DNA from: Desulfurococcaceae archaeon
Lineage (GTDB): Archaea; Thermoproteota; Thermoprotei_A; Sulfolobales; Ignisphaeraceae
Assembly (NCBI GenBank): GCA_020832925.1
Contig: JAJHRF010000017.1
Span: 1-33,696, forward strand
Length of the DNA: 33,696 nt
Direction of reading: 5' to 3'
The notes under the pieces: model-generated
The model's database searches: none
The model's input: only the letters and a program-made list of their open reading frames with translations
Told to the model about the DNA's origin: nothing
Made by a program: the position numbers and the translations under genes
Shown here: in pieces, positions 17,016 through 25,462 of the stretch
How positions within the stretch are numbered: position 1 is the stretch's first letter
Layout: each line of letters begins with the position of its first letter

Positions 17016-17491
17016 ATTATAGACACCCTTCCAGCGATATCAGCTAATCCATGTGAGTTTAGATAGCTCTTCACATCCCCTGCTATTTCGCTCCACTCAT
17101 CCTTGCCGCAGTTCTCTAGGAGAACACCAACTGTTAGGATATTGCCTGACTCAAACTCTCTAATTATGCTGAACCCCTTCAACCCGTATACACCGTAGCG
17201 CACCTCAAGCCATGCAAGGAACACTGCAAACCTATTGAGATCCACAAAGCTCTGCAGCTCCTTCAAAGCAGCGTCAACATCATCTACAAGCATATATCTC
17301 TTAACAACCTCAGCTAAGCTATTCCTAAGCATCTTGCTAACTTCATTATAGATGCTATTAGGTATGCCAATCAGTAACTGCGTAACTGCACTTGCTGATT
17401 CATTGCAAGATCCATACACAGTATTGCTAATGCTGGTCACTGTCGCTCCAATTATGCGGGGAACAGGGATTTCGTCCATTACACTGCTCAC
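16967..17491 (-). CDS. Hypothetical protein of a three-gene operon
   Basis: 174 residues starting with GTG 17491, whose GTGA overlaps the stop of the upstream gene, a sign of coupled translation. The middle is helical (FAVFLAWLEVRYGVYGLKGF), and the N-terminal third has many Ser/Thr/Asn. No catalytic motif or family was recognised. Confidence 0.65.
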   Translation of the reverse strand: MSSVMDEIPVPRIIGATVTSISNTVYGSCNESASAVTQLLIGIPNSIYNEVSKMLRNSLAEVVKRYMLVDDVDAALKELQSFVDLNRFAVFLAWLEVRYGVYGLKGFSIIREFESGNILTVGVLLENCGKDEWSEIAGDVKSYLNSHGLADIAGRVSIICLKGLKELGIEIKQD

Positions 17492-17838
17492 TGCTTCATC
17501 GCCTTTAGCCTTTCAACAACATTCTCAATGGATTTAGCGATTTCACTTAGTTCAAAAGCTAACCTTCTTTTTTCATTAGATGGAAGAGCCAGTGGATTCT
17601 GCACAGAAGCTAAAGCTGTTGCTAGCCTTAACAAAGCCGACATAAACTCGCCAAATACGTCAGACGGCAATTTCTGGCTCAGTTTTGCAAGGCTTTGAGG
17701 ACTTAACAACTCCTTTAAGAGCTCATCAGCTTTCCTACCACTGGCCTCCTCAATACCAGCAATTACGTTGAGCATATCAGCATAAAGCCTTAACATATTA
17801 GCAACAGTACTCAGCATTAGGACATCATGCTGAGACAT
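17488..17838 (-). CDS. Hypothetical helical protein, first gene of a three-gene operon
   Basis: I choose ATG 17838 (MSQHDVLMLSTVANMLRLYA), 116 residues, because a TATA box at 17874-17883 would start transcription about 15 bases before it; the frame is open to 18003 but that part precedes the promoter. The protein is nearly all helix, with KADELLKELL and RLAFELSEIAKSIENVVERL. The function is unknown. The stop overlaps the next start. Confidence 0.65.
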   Translation of the reverse strand: MSQHDVLMLSTVANMLRLYADMLNVIAGIEEASGRKADELLKELLSPQSLAKLSQKLPSDVFGEFMSALLRLATALASVQNPLALPSNEKRRLAFELSEIAKSIENVVERLKAMKQ

Positions 17839-17873
17839 AACGCAACCCCCAACAGAATCTCTACAGCAATGCC

Positions 17874-17883
17874 CCTTATATAG
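17874..17883 (-). promoter_or_regulatory. TATA box of the three-gene operon
   Basis: CTATATAAGG on the minus strand, centred about 41 bp before ATG 17838. The expected transcript starts near 17853 with a short leader containing GGGGGTT. Confidence 0.55.
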
Positions 17884-18083
17884 TGTGTTAAGCTGTTGCT
17901 CCAACGCGTTTTTTTGCGGTTTCATTCCTTTAGTGCCTTGTGGTCCGGTGGTTTTAGAGCTTATTTCTCTAGGAAGAGTCTTGTATCTAAGCATCTTATT
18001 CACAGCTCAATTAGGGTTAAATAGCTTTGGATGTGCAGAACACTGTTTGTGGCTCTATCTTTGCAGTGGTTGAAGGGGCTATG

Positions 18084-18821
18084 ATGTCTCTGAGAGTTTT
18101 GGTGTCTGTTAATCCTCGTGCTTTGTCTAGGGTCTTTGATTCTAGGGCTGTTGTATCGTTTGTTAGGTCTCCTGCTGTTGTTAGGCTTGATGGTGTTGGT
18201 TTTGGTAGGGTTTTGAGGGGTAGGCCTGTTAGGGATCAAAAGGTTCATGAGGCTCTTGTTGAGGGTTGTAAGAGGCTTGCGATGTTCTTCAACGCCTCTT
18301 TCTGTCATGCTGTAAGTGACGAGGCTAACCTCTACCTCTTCGGCTCTCTGCCTTATGGTGGTAGAGAGTTTAAGGTTGTTAGCATAGCATCATCTATTCT
18401 TTCAAGCGTTGCTAGCCTGCTTCTCAATCAGGAGCTATACTTCGATGCTAGGGTAATCCAGCTTGACAGTCCTTGGCAATCTGTTGCTTACTACCTCTAC
18501 AGGGCTAGGGTTGGTCTAAACAACTACGTCTCAAAGCTATACACAGAGCTTGTGTCTAAGGAGAGTAAAGGGCTTGGCTACATGATTGAGGAGCTCAGAG
18601 CTAGGGGCATAGACATAGACACTGACTGGAGATCTACAGGGACATGCATATATGCAGAGCTTGTTAAGAAGGAGGGCTTCAACCCATTGAAGAACGAAAG
18701 AGTTGTGGTTACAAGAAGGGTGCTTAGATCAAGCGACGATGTTGGTGCATGTCTAGAGAAGCTAATCAGCATTGCTAAGAGCTTTGAAGCGTGTAGAAAT
18801 AGGCGGTGTTCGGAGGCCTAA
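18084..18821 (+). CDS. Thg1-like 3'-5' nucleotidyltransferase (tRNA-His guanylyltransferase family)
   Basis: Thg1 and Thg1-like proteins add a nucleotide to tRNA 5' ends in the 3'-5' direction, giving G-1 of tRNA-His or repairing 5' ends. Conserved blocks are visible: SPAVVRLDGVGFGRVL with the metal aspartate, the SDEANLYLFG block with Asp-Glu, LPYGGREFKVVSIASS, and FDARVIQL. The second half (LYRARVGLNNYVSKLYTELV) matches the tRNA-binding part. Start ATG 18084 (MSLRVLVSVN) gives 245 residues, normal for the family; the frame is open to 18027. The 3' end overlaps the convergent HD gene by 47 bp. The 5' codons are G+T rich. Confidence 0.8.
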   Translation: MSLRVLVSVNPRALSRVFDSRAVVSFVRSPAVVRLDGVGFGRVLRGRPVRDQKVHEALVEGCKRLAMFFNASFCHAVSDEANLYLFGSLPYGGREFKVVSIASSILSSVASLLLNQELYFDARVIQLDSPWQSVAYYLYRARVGLNNYVSKLYTELVSKESKGLGYMIEELRARGIDIDTDWRSTGTCIYAELVKKEGFNPLKNERVVVTRRVLRSSDDVGACLEKLISIAKSFEACRNRRCSEA

Positions 18822-19518
18822 CAGGAACAAACCTCTTACCTGCAGGATCCACAGCAAGGCCTAGATCCTCCAAGGCCCTTACACCAATAACATTCTTAGC
18901 ACCTCTAAAGCTTGCAACTAATGTCGGTGCACACATATCCTCAATACAAACTATTGCTGCGCATATCTCAGCCTCAACAACTCTACCATCACCAAGCTCT
19001 AAAGAGACTCTAAATGGTGTTCTCCATGCAGAAACCCTCTCAACAATGTCTAGATCTAGAGATCTTCCCTTAGCACCGCTAAAAGCAAAGATCCTTGCAA
19101 CACCTATAGCCCTTAAAGCATCTAGCTTATCAGCATCGCTAAGAACTTTAGCCTCTATAGACACTGGCTTAAAGCCTTCGGAAAAGCTGTGCACCTGAAT
19201 AGTCTCTACAACCCTTTCAATTCTATCCCTAGAATGGTTAGCAAGCTCAAGAATTATGCGAGCGATTTCAGCACTGCGCCTAGCATAACCCTCATCACCA
19301 GAGATCCTACCAATATCATGAAGCAGAACAGCAAGCTCTAGAACCTCTCTATCCACTAGCTCAGGAACCTCCTCGCCAATCCTCAAAGCCAAGTCCCTAA
19401 CCCTCAATACATGGTCAAGACAGTGAACCATATCCCTAGGGTAAAGCTTCATAACAAGCTCCTCAACAAGATCAACAATTCTAGTCCTAGAACCGACAAG
19501 CATTGCTGAAAACCTCAC
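18775..19518 (-). CDS. HD phosphohydrolase fused to the second half of a retropepsin-like domain
   Basis: Residues 1-155 are an HD domain: DHVLRVRDLALRIGEEVPEL, the His67-Asp68 pair in AVLLHDIGR, His110 in IQVHSFSEG, and LSDADKLDALRAIGVARIFA. Such proteins hydrolyse phosphoesters, often of nucleotides. From about residue 165 the sequence is instead LELGDGRVVEAEICAAIV and GAKNVIGVRALEDLGLAVDP, followed by VRPPNTAYFY, the C-terminal block of archaeal retropepsin-like proteins. The Asp-Thr-Gly half is absent, so no protease activity is expected. The junction maps near 19030. It may be a deletion fusion or an established two-domain protein. Confidence 0.75.
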   Translation of the reverse strand: MRFSAMLVGSRTRIVDLVEELVMKLYPRDMVHCLDHVLRVRDLALRIGEEVPELVDREVLELAVLLHDIGRISGDEGYARRSAEIARIILELANHSRDRIERVVETIQVHSFSEGFKPVSIEAKVLSDADKLDALRAIGVARIFAFSGAKGRSLDLDIVERVSAWRTPFRVSLELGDGRVVEAEICAAIVCIEDMCAPTLVASFRGAKNVIGVRALEDLGLAVDPAGKRFVPVRPPNTAYFYTLQSS

Positions 19519-19600
19519 CTAGAAACCTTGTATATGCAGAAGCTAAAAGGTGAGAAGCTGAACAGCAACTACCTAAACCAAAGAAGTGTATGTAGAGGTC

Positions 19601-19705
19601 TTACTGCTGGCTTTGTTGTCTCTGTCTCTTCTTCTCCCTCTCTTCATACATTCTCCTAAGCGTCAATCCATAGACTATGCATGTGTATAGGTGTAGCTTG
19701 TACAC
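19601..19705 (-). CDS. Tiny basic ORF after the coiled-coil gene
   Basis: 34 residues from GTG 19705, seven bases after the stop of the coiled-coil gene. The end is strongly charged (RRMYEEREKKRQRQQSQQ). There is no ribosome site, so translation by re-initiation is possible. It could equally be untranslated. Confidence 0.25.
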   Translation of the reverse strand: MYKLHLYTCIVYGLTLRRMYEEREKKRQRQQSQQ

Positions 19706-19712
19706 TTCTAGT

Positions 19713-20165
19713 CTATCTACTCCAGTACTCAGCAACAGCCTTCCTACCAAGCTCTCTAAACTCCTCAGCTTCCTCAAGATTCGCTACGGTTTGTGATGAA
19801 AGCTTTGAGGCTTCGTTCTTAAGCATGGTAGCCTCCTCCTCACTAACAACACCCTTCACGGATAGGTACTCAACGAAGAACTCTTGATACGATGAAAATG
19901 CCTTACCAAGCCTAGTAATCCTCGTATCAACATACTCCTTTAGCTCGTTGAATCTCTTATCAACGTAATCCCTCAACTCATTGAATCTTCTATCCATATC
20001 ACTAAACCTTTTATCAATCTCGTTAAACCTTGCGTCTATGTATAGCTTTAGAGACTCGAACCTTTCATCAATGTGCTTAAACCTCTCCTCCATAGCACCA
20101 AACTTCTTACCCATTCTATACATGGCATAAACTACTGAAAGTACTGCTGATAGCGATGGAATCAC
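19713..20165 (-). CDS. Coiled-coil protein with N-terminal hydrophobic segment
   Basis: 150 residues. The N-terminus IPSLSAVLSVVYAMYRMG could be a membrane anchor. Residues ~25-90 are a regular series of RF..ID / RF.EL units about 7-11 residues apart (DERFESLKLYIDARFNEIDK and so on), a long coiled coil. A less regular helical tail follows. Similar proteins are frequent in crenarchaea, and their function is unknown. The 210 bases upstream hold no clear gene. Confidence 0.75.
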   Translation of the reverse strand: MIPSLSAVLSVVYAMYRMGKKFGAMEERFKHIDERFESLKLYIDARFNEIDKRFSDMDRRFNELRDYVDKRFNELKEYVDTRITRLGKAFSSYQEFFVEYLSVKGVVSEEEATMLKNEASKLSSQTVANLEEAEEFRELGRKAVAEYWSR

Positions 20166-20375
20166 AATACTCTTAGTATGGAGATTGCTAGTTCCTGACT
20201 CAAACTAGAGACCCTAAACACTCGCCTACTCAAAGCCTTTATAAACACTATACAACTACATAGCTCAGCTACTAGAGCTAACACATTTTTGCTATCCGTA
20301 GCTATTGCTAGGAACCAAAGAGACTATGAATACTGTTAAAGATATTTTAGCTTCTATTACTAGATTCTCTTATTG

Positions 20376-20468
20376 ATGAGTGTTGTAACCAAGATTTTGG
20401 AGTTCTTATCTAGGTTCCTTGATGGTGTTGCTCAGTCTGAGATTGCAAAGGCTTTATATTATAGCTAA
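20376..20468 (+). CDS. Short ORF or HTH fragment
   Basis: ATG 20376 opens a 30-residue frame (MSVVTKILEFLSRFLDGVAQ SEIAKALYYS) ending 3 bp before the convergent nadC stop. QSEIAKAL resembles the first helix of a helix-turn-helix. It is probably a remnant. Confidence 0.2.
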   Translation: MSVVTKILEFLSRFLDGVAQSEIAKALYYS

Positions 20469-20470
20469 CC

Positions 20471-21331
20471 TCACCTCCTAATCACCTCAACAACCTCGAG
20501 ACTCATGTCGAGAGCTCTAGCCGACAAAGTTATGTATCCATAGCTAATGACGTCTACATCAAGATTTGCGTACTCAGCTATGTTCTCAGCTGTTATACCT
20601 CCAGAAACCTCTATAACTACCTTGTCCCTCAAACCCCTTTTCCTAAGCTCATCAACAACCTTAGCAACCTCCTGAGGAGACATGTTATCTAGCATCACTA
20701 TGTCTGCACCAGCCTCAGCAACCCTTACAGCTTCATCAACTGTTGATACCTCAACCTCTACCTTATGAGCAAAGCTTGCTCTCGCCTTAGCTAGCTTAAC
20801 AGCTTCTTCCACGCTTCCAACAATCCTTACATGGTTATCCTTAATAAGGATTGCATCTGATAGCGATAACCTATGAATGTCTCCACCACCTATAGCAACA
20901 GCCTTCTTCTCAAAGTACCTGAGACCTGGTAACGTCTTTCTAGTTGCTGCTACCCTAACCCTTGGGTTAACCCTCTTAACAATTTCAACAAGTTTCCTAA
21001 CCTCTGTAGCAACACCGCTACAGTGCATCAATATGTTGAGAACTGTTCTCTCAACAGCTAGCACAGTCCTTGCATCACCAACTACTTCAAGTACTGGTGA
21101 ACCCCTATCAACTGTGTCTCCATCTCTAGCAAGCTCCTTGACCTCTAGACCAAGCCTCTTAAGGAAGTAGGCAACATCCTCTACACACGCAGCAATGCCT
21201 CTCTGCTTAGCTATTACTTGAGCTCTTACAGCAATGTTTCTAGGTATCAAAGCCTCTGTTGTTGCATCCCAGAACGGTATATCCTCTTCTAGGAACTCCA
21301 AGAACTTCCTAAATGTTATCTCCTCAGCCAT
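20471..21331 (-). CDS. nadC: Nicotinate-nucleotide pyrophosphorylase (carboxylating)
   Basis: NadC turns quinolinate and PRPP into nicotinate mononucleotide in de novo NAD synthesis. Landmarks are RDGDTVDRGSPVLEVVG, RTVLNILMHCSGVAT, the catalytic stretch AATRKTLPGLRYFEKKAV, GGGDIHRLSLSDAILIKDNH, DIVMLDNMSPQEV and VIEVSGGIT. The 286-residue length is normal. It starts with ATG 21331 inside the last codons of nadA (16-bp overlap), so the two form an operon. Confidence 0.97.
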   Translation of the reverse strand: MAEEITFRKFLEFLEEDIPFWDATTEALIPRNIAVRAQVIAKQRGIAACVEDVAYFLKRLGLEVKELARDGDTVDRGSPVLEVVGDARTVLAVERTVLNILMHCSGVATEVRKLVEIVKRVNPRVRVAATRKTLPGLRYFEKKAVAIGGGDIHRLSLSDAILIKDNHVRIVGSVEEAVKLAKARASFAHKVEVEVSTVDEAVRVAEAGADIVMLDNMSPQEVAKVVDELRKRGLRDKVVIEVSGGITAENIAEYANLDVDVISYGYITLSARALDMSLEVVEVIRR

Positions 21332-22253
21332 GGAGGCTCCCTTCCAAGAACCCTAAACGTGTTCTCTATAGCTTTCTTCACCTTCTCAGCTATTTCTCTA
21401 GGTACCTCAACCCTGTAGACACCGTCTCTAAGACTTCTATAGACCTTTTCAAGGGTTATCTTCTTCATGTTTATGCAGATAGCTCTTGTTGATGCTGGTA
21501 TGAATACCTTGTCTGGGTTCTCCTTAGCAAGCCTATGTATTATGCCAATCTCTGTACCTACAATCACCTTCCTACAATCACAGCCCTTAACAAATCTGAT
21601 CATCTGGCTTGTGCTACCAACAAAGTCTGCTAATGACCTTACCTTATCTCCGCAGGGCACTCTGGATGAGCGATAAAGGTGGCGTCTCTGTATATAGACC
21701 TCAGCATCCTCACCTCATCAGTTCTAAACCTTATGTGAACTGGGCAGTGACCGTATGGAGGTACTGGGATAACGATTTTGCCAGTCTTCTCAGCAATGTA
21801 CTCAGCTAAGTGCCTATCAGGACCAAAGATAACGACGTTGCTCTCCAAAGCCTTAACAATATCTACAGCATTAGCGCTTGTAACAACGTAGTCGGCCTCA
21901 GCCTTAACAACAGCAGGGCTATTAACATAGATAACAACTGGTGCTCTTGGAAACAGCTCCCTAGCTTTGCGAACATCATCAACACTTATCATTGCGGCCA
22001 TAGGGCACCTAGCATCTGGGTCAGGGTGAAGAACAGCTGCAGAGTCATTTATCATAGCAGCTTGCTTAGCCATGAAATCAACTCCGCAGAAGACAATTAG
22101 CTTAGCACCAACCTCAGCAGCCTTAATAGATAGCTCAAGGCTATCACCAACAAAGTCAGCTATATCCTGAACCTCTGGAAGCTGATAGTTATGCGCAAGA
22201 ATTACAGCTCCACGCTCCCTCTTCAACCTAAGGATCTCATCAACTAGACTCAT
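21316..22253 (-). pseudogene. nadA: Quinolinate synthase NadA, frame broken by a 5-bp tandem duplication
   Basis: NadA makes quinolinate from iminoaspartate and DHAP with a [4Fe-4S] cluster. The first frame (22253 to 21639) shows VILAHNYQLPEVQDIADFVG, the cysteine in VFCGVDFMAKQ and HPECP, then stops. The second frame (to 21316) continues LADFVGSTSQM, VGTEIGIIHRLAKENP and the third cysteine in CINMKKITLEK. At 21637-21646 the plus strand has CCTTA twice in tandem. Removing one copy restores ECPAEIRSLADFVGST, the expected family sequence. All three cluster cysteines are present. ATG 22253 has GGTGA seven bases upstream. It is a recent mutation or a sequencing error. Confidence 0.93.
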
Positions 22254-22314
22254 CAAAGAGTCACCAAAGGCAAAAACAATGGTTCACAGCCTAAGTAGCT
22301 GCTTAAGTATAGAA

Positions 22315-22323
22315 CCTTTTAAG
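22315..22323 (-). promoter_or_regulatory. Likely TATA box of the nadA-nadC operon
   Basis: CTTAAAAGG on the minus strand, with an expected start near 22293, about 40 bases before ATG 22253. The GGTGA ribosome site lies in between. Confidence 0.4.
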
Positions 22324-22671
22324 CTTTAAACAAACGTTTAATATATGAAGCCAGCACAGCTAATGCCCTACCCAAGCAAAATTACTACACTGAGTATGAA
22401 AGGGCTTAGTAATGAGTTTAATGGAGGGAGCTTGACAGATCAGTAGAACTTAAAGGTATCTGAATAAGGAACTCAAATCACTTAGGAGCAGAGTTGCTAC
22501 AGCTACAAGAAGTCTAGTAATGTGCTTGATTTACGCAAAGTTTTATGAATCATTTAAGAACTGAATTATTTCCTGAGACCCAGGGATCCAAGTCAGCTCA
22601 AAAACCTATTCACCATGCTTAGCAGTTCTAACCTCTACCATCCCCTGAGCCCCCTATAAGAAAACCCTTTA
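22324..22671. other. Gap without recognisable gene
   Basis: I see no reading frame with coding character on either strand, no tRNA and no repeat here; stops are dense in all frames. It separates the nadA promoter from a solitary CRISPR-like repeat and looks like decayed sequence. Confidence 0.5.
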
Positions 22672-22695
22672 GAATCCAAAAATTGAATTGAAAAT
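22672..22695 (+). repeat. Solitary CRISPR-like repeat (second family), copy 3
   Basis: Begins GAATCCAAAAATTG and continues AATTGAAAAT. It is the most diverged of the four copies: it lacks one base relative to the 16042 copy and the final G is changed. It stands alone. Confidence 0.45.
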
Positions 22696-22737
22696 ACTCC
22701 TAGTATTCCCAGTTTTTCCCTTACGTCCTCAAGCCCC

Positions 22738-22869
22738 GTGAAGCTCTCTGTAGTGCTTAACAGTAGGTCAGAGCTCTACGACACATTCATAGACTGTGCA
22801 GAGAAGTTGTCATCTGAGCAGAGGATTGGTGTTCTTAGGAATATTAGGAAGAGGGTTGGTAAAGGCTAG
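22738..22869 (+). CDS. Small ORF, probable 3' fragment
   Basis: 43 residues from GTG 22738 (MKLSVVLNSRSELYDTFIDC, then AEKLSSEQRIGVLRNIRKR). It ends 8 bp before the next gene and could be its operon partner or the tail of a lost gene. No family recognised. Confidence 0.35.
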   Translation: MKLSVVLNSRSELYDTFIDCAEKLSSEQRIGVLRNIRKRVGKG

Positions 22870-22877
22870 GAAGCTTT

Positions 22878-23306
22878 ATGGAGCTAAAAGCAGTTTTTAG
22901 AACTGCTACAGGTGTAAACATTGCGATTATGGTTAGTGATGAGGAGAGAGCAGCTCTAGGCCTAGCCATAGGCGATGTGTGTAGTGGTAGCAGAAGGCTT
23001 ATCTACGCAGAGCATATACTGCCTAGAATAAACCCTGCACTAGCACTTCACACAACCTCAATGCAGAGGTATGGGGATGGATGCACAGTTGTTCTACACC
23101 TCAACGAAGATCTATGGAGCGACATAGCGCATGTATGTAAACAGAGAGGGGTTGAGAACATGGATGAATGTGCAAAGATAGTTGTAAACACGTTGAGCAA
23201 CTTCATCGAGGCGTTGCTGAAAAGCGTTGAGGGAGGGATAAGCACTAGCCTATCCTCCTCAACCAACCTGCCGTTTAATCAAACACGGAATAAGAAGCTT
23301 CTTTAG
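22878..23306 (+). CDS. Hypothetical protein, 142 residues
   Basis: ATG 22878 with AGGAAG about 5 bases upstream. Residues 1-60 suggest strands (MELKAVFRTATGVNIAIMVS). The middle has HVCKQRGVENMDECAKIVV, followed by a helix and a Ser/Asn-rich tail. Four cysteines are present, without a clear metal motif. No family recognised. Confidence 0.55.
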   Translation: MELKAVFRTATGVNIAIMVSDEERAALGLAIGDVCSGSRRLIYAEHILPRINPALALHTTSMQRYGDGCTVVLHLNEDLWSDIAHVCKQRGVENMDECAKIVVNTLSNFIEALLKSVEGGISTSLSSSTNLPFNQTRNKKLL

Positions 23307-23454
23307 CTCATAACCAAAGCTCAGAACTAGAACCCTCTCTAATCCAGGGCCTCACCCTAAACAACAAGCTCCTACTATAGGTGGGTATAGAAATTGCTGT
23401 GATGCTACACGAGTTTAAAGCCCTTGTTAAAGGAAGTAAAGAGGAGTGTAGGTT

Positions 23455-24468
23455 ATGAAGAGGGTTAGGCTAAGCTTTGTTCCTGGGCTTGAGGTAGAGT
23501 TTGTTGATAGGGATAAGGCTATTCAACAAGTTGTTGAGTAGGGTGAGAATAGTACTAGGCTACCCATAGTCGTTTTCGGTCCTGAGGGCTACGGCAAGTC
23601 TGCTTGGCTTAGGCAAGCGGCTGAGGTTCTTAAGGAGATGAACTTCGATGTTATATACATAGATGCTCTTTACAGGGAGTTCTTCGCTCATACAGATGTT
23701 GTGGAGGTTAGTAAGAGGCTTTCTGAAGCAGTTGCAGATACCGTTGGCTATCCAGCTATAAAGCTTGCTGATCTGGTTATTCAGCTTGTTAAGGGGCTTA
23801 TGAGGAGGTTTAGGAAGAGAATTTCTATCCTAGTTGACGAGGTTTTCCAGGCAATTGGCTTGGAGAGGGCTGAGGCGTATGTAAAGTCTTTGCTTAACTT
23901 GATAGAGTACCCTCCAGAGCCATACGAAAGGATAGTCATTATTGTTGCTACTAGTGAGGGTTTCTCGAGGTGGAGGATAGGAAGACACCTATGGTCATGG
24001 ATAATGCTCGTGTGGAACATGAGCAGAAAAGGGTTTGAGGAGCTCTATGAAAGGGCTCCTGGATCAAAACCAAGCTTTGAAGATGTTTGGAGGCTTACTG
24101 ATGGAAACCCAAGAATGCTAACAACGCTTTACCTAGCTAATTGGAGTGCTGATAGCGTTGTCGAGTTTATTGTGAGGTCTAGAGCTATAACAAAGGATTT
24201 TGTCTCTTGGTGGAGGAAATACCTGGAGAAAGCGGTTGAGGATCCGGATGCATTGGTTTAGGAAGAGGTTCCTGAAGAACTTAGGCACAGCCTCATCGAG
24301 AAGAACCTGATAGTCTACGACATGTACTCTCGAAGCCCTGACCTATGGATAGACGAACCACCGCCAGAGAAAGACCCTGAAACTGGTATTGGCAAGTACG
24401 TTGCTTGGCAAACACCATTGCATAGAGAAGCTGTTAGAAAAGCTCTTCAAAGGTGCAAAGGTGCTTAA
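23455..24468 (+). pseudogene. Archaeal ATPase (ATPase_2 type) with two in-frame TAG codons
   Basis: One continuous frame of 337 codons apart from TAG at 23539-23541 and 24259-24261. It shows FVPGLEVEFVDRDKAIQQVVE, then TAG, then LPIVVFGPEGYGKSAWLRQA (Walker A), RKRISILVDEVFQAIG (Walker B), DGNPRMLTTLYLANW, the second TAG, and a C-terminal tail LWIDEPPPEKDPETGIGKYV with TPLHREAVRKAL. The first TAG stands where a Trp codon (TGG) would be natural. These are P-loop ATPases of unknown role, numerous in crenarchaea. The middle part alone would lack Walker A. Start ATG 23455. Confidence 0.85.
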
Positions 24469-24514
24469 GCAGTGATTTCTAATCAGTTGTGCAGAGGTTC
24501 GAAGGGTTTTGAGT

Positions 24515-24880
24515 CTAGAGCACCTTTACGAACTTTGCTTCTCTAAGAAGTGAGAGCTCTTCCTTTGTCATTAAGTGTATTTCGAATGGGTACCACCATG
24601 GCACTCCCCTAGCCTCCATAGCTCTCCACAACCTATCCAAAAGCTTTGCTCTTTCAATACCACTTCTAGGGATCTCCTTCAACACTATAGCTACGTCTAT
24701 ATCGCTATCAACTGTAAGCCTATTCTCAACAGCAGAGCCAAATACGTAAACCTCGACATCTTCTCCAAAAACCTCCTTAACAGCATCGATAAGGATCTTT
24801 ATGTATTCACGCCACTTTAACAACTCCCTAAGCCTCCAAGCCTGAAGCTCGATAACCTTGTCTATGCTAGGAGAAGACAC
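24515..24880 (-). CDS. MNT-type nucleotidyltransferase (antitoxin of a HEPN/MNT pair)
   Basis: The core YVFGSAVENRLTVDSDIDVAI is the Pol-beta superfamily motif GS-x-DxD of minimal nucleotidyltransferases. In HEPN/MNT toxin-antitoxin systems this protein neutralises the HEPN RNase, in known cases by AMP transfer. GTG 24880 (MSSPSIDKVIELQAWR) overlaps the HEPN gene by 14 bp and gives 121 residues; the frame is open to 24922. It is flanked on both sides by decayed ATPase genes. Confidence 0.87.
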   Translation of the reverse strand: MSSPSIDKVIELQAWRLRELLKWREYIKILIDAVKEVFGEDVEVYVFGSAVENRLTVDSDIDVAIVLKEIPRSGIERAKLLDRLWRAMEARGVPWWYPFEIHLMTKEELSLLREAKFVKVL

Positions 24881-25292
24881 TGCTCTCAACAGCCTCGACA
24901 ACCTTAAACAGCTCTTCAACAACCTTTAAAGCTTTCTCAACATCGCTTTTATCATAGATTCTCAGCAAATACCTAGAACCCGTATAAGCCTCTTCAACAA
25001 CCCTTAACTCACTTGTCCAAACATCAACAAACTGTTGAACCAGCCTAGCCAGCTCCTCCCTATTCAAAGACTCTAGGTACTTAGCTAGGATTCCCAGTAA
25101 CTCCCTGATCCTATGCTCCTTGGGGATAAAGCCGAGAAGCCTTAGTAAAAGAGCTTTTACACGAAGCTGAGTAGCTTGCTCAAGAAGAAAAAGCGCTAAG
25201 TCAAAATCACCTCTACTAAGGGCTTCTAAAGCATAGCTGTAAAAAGATTTGCTACGCCTAACAAGAATATCCACATGATCATGGGACCCCAT
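24867..25292 (-). CDS. HEPN domain protein of a HEPN/MNT pair
   Basis: The N-terminal helix HVDILVRRSKSFYSYALEAL and the following RGDFDLALFLLEQATQLRVK are the classic HEPN opening. The chosen start ATG 25292 (MGSHDHVDIL) gives 141 residues; upstream starts up to 25343 remain possible. An R-x4-6-H catalytic motif is not evident (the late helix reads SRYLLRIYDKSD), so RNase activity is uncertain. It is the upstream gene of the pair and overlaps the MNT gene. Confidence 0.85.
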   Translation of the reverse strand: MGSHDHVDILVRRSKSFYSYALEALSRGDFDLALFLLEQATQLRVKALLLRLLGFIPKEHRIRELLGILAKYLESLNREELARLVQQFVDVWTSELRVVEEAYTGSRYLLRIYDKSDVEKALKVVEELFKVVEAVESSVFS

Positions 25293-25462
25293 ACCCATGC
25301 CCCATTCCTGCTCAAACCCTTTACAAACCTCATCACACTCCACAAACTTTTAATCTTCATTACCCCTTTTAAGCACATCAAGCTCTATCACATCTATACA
25401 AAAATATTCTTCTGCGGAGAAAGCTCTTCACAAATCTTGTACACACCTCCAAGTGTAAAATA

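Noticed and set aside
20375-20443. Possible C/D box RNA (TGATGA ... CTGA)
   Set aside because: No convincing D' or C' box at proper spacing; the stretch also reads as a short ORF.
23381-23458. 25-codon ORF overlapping the ATPase start by ATGA
   Set aside because: Too short and without a ribosome site or recognisable sequence; reported here only.
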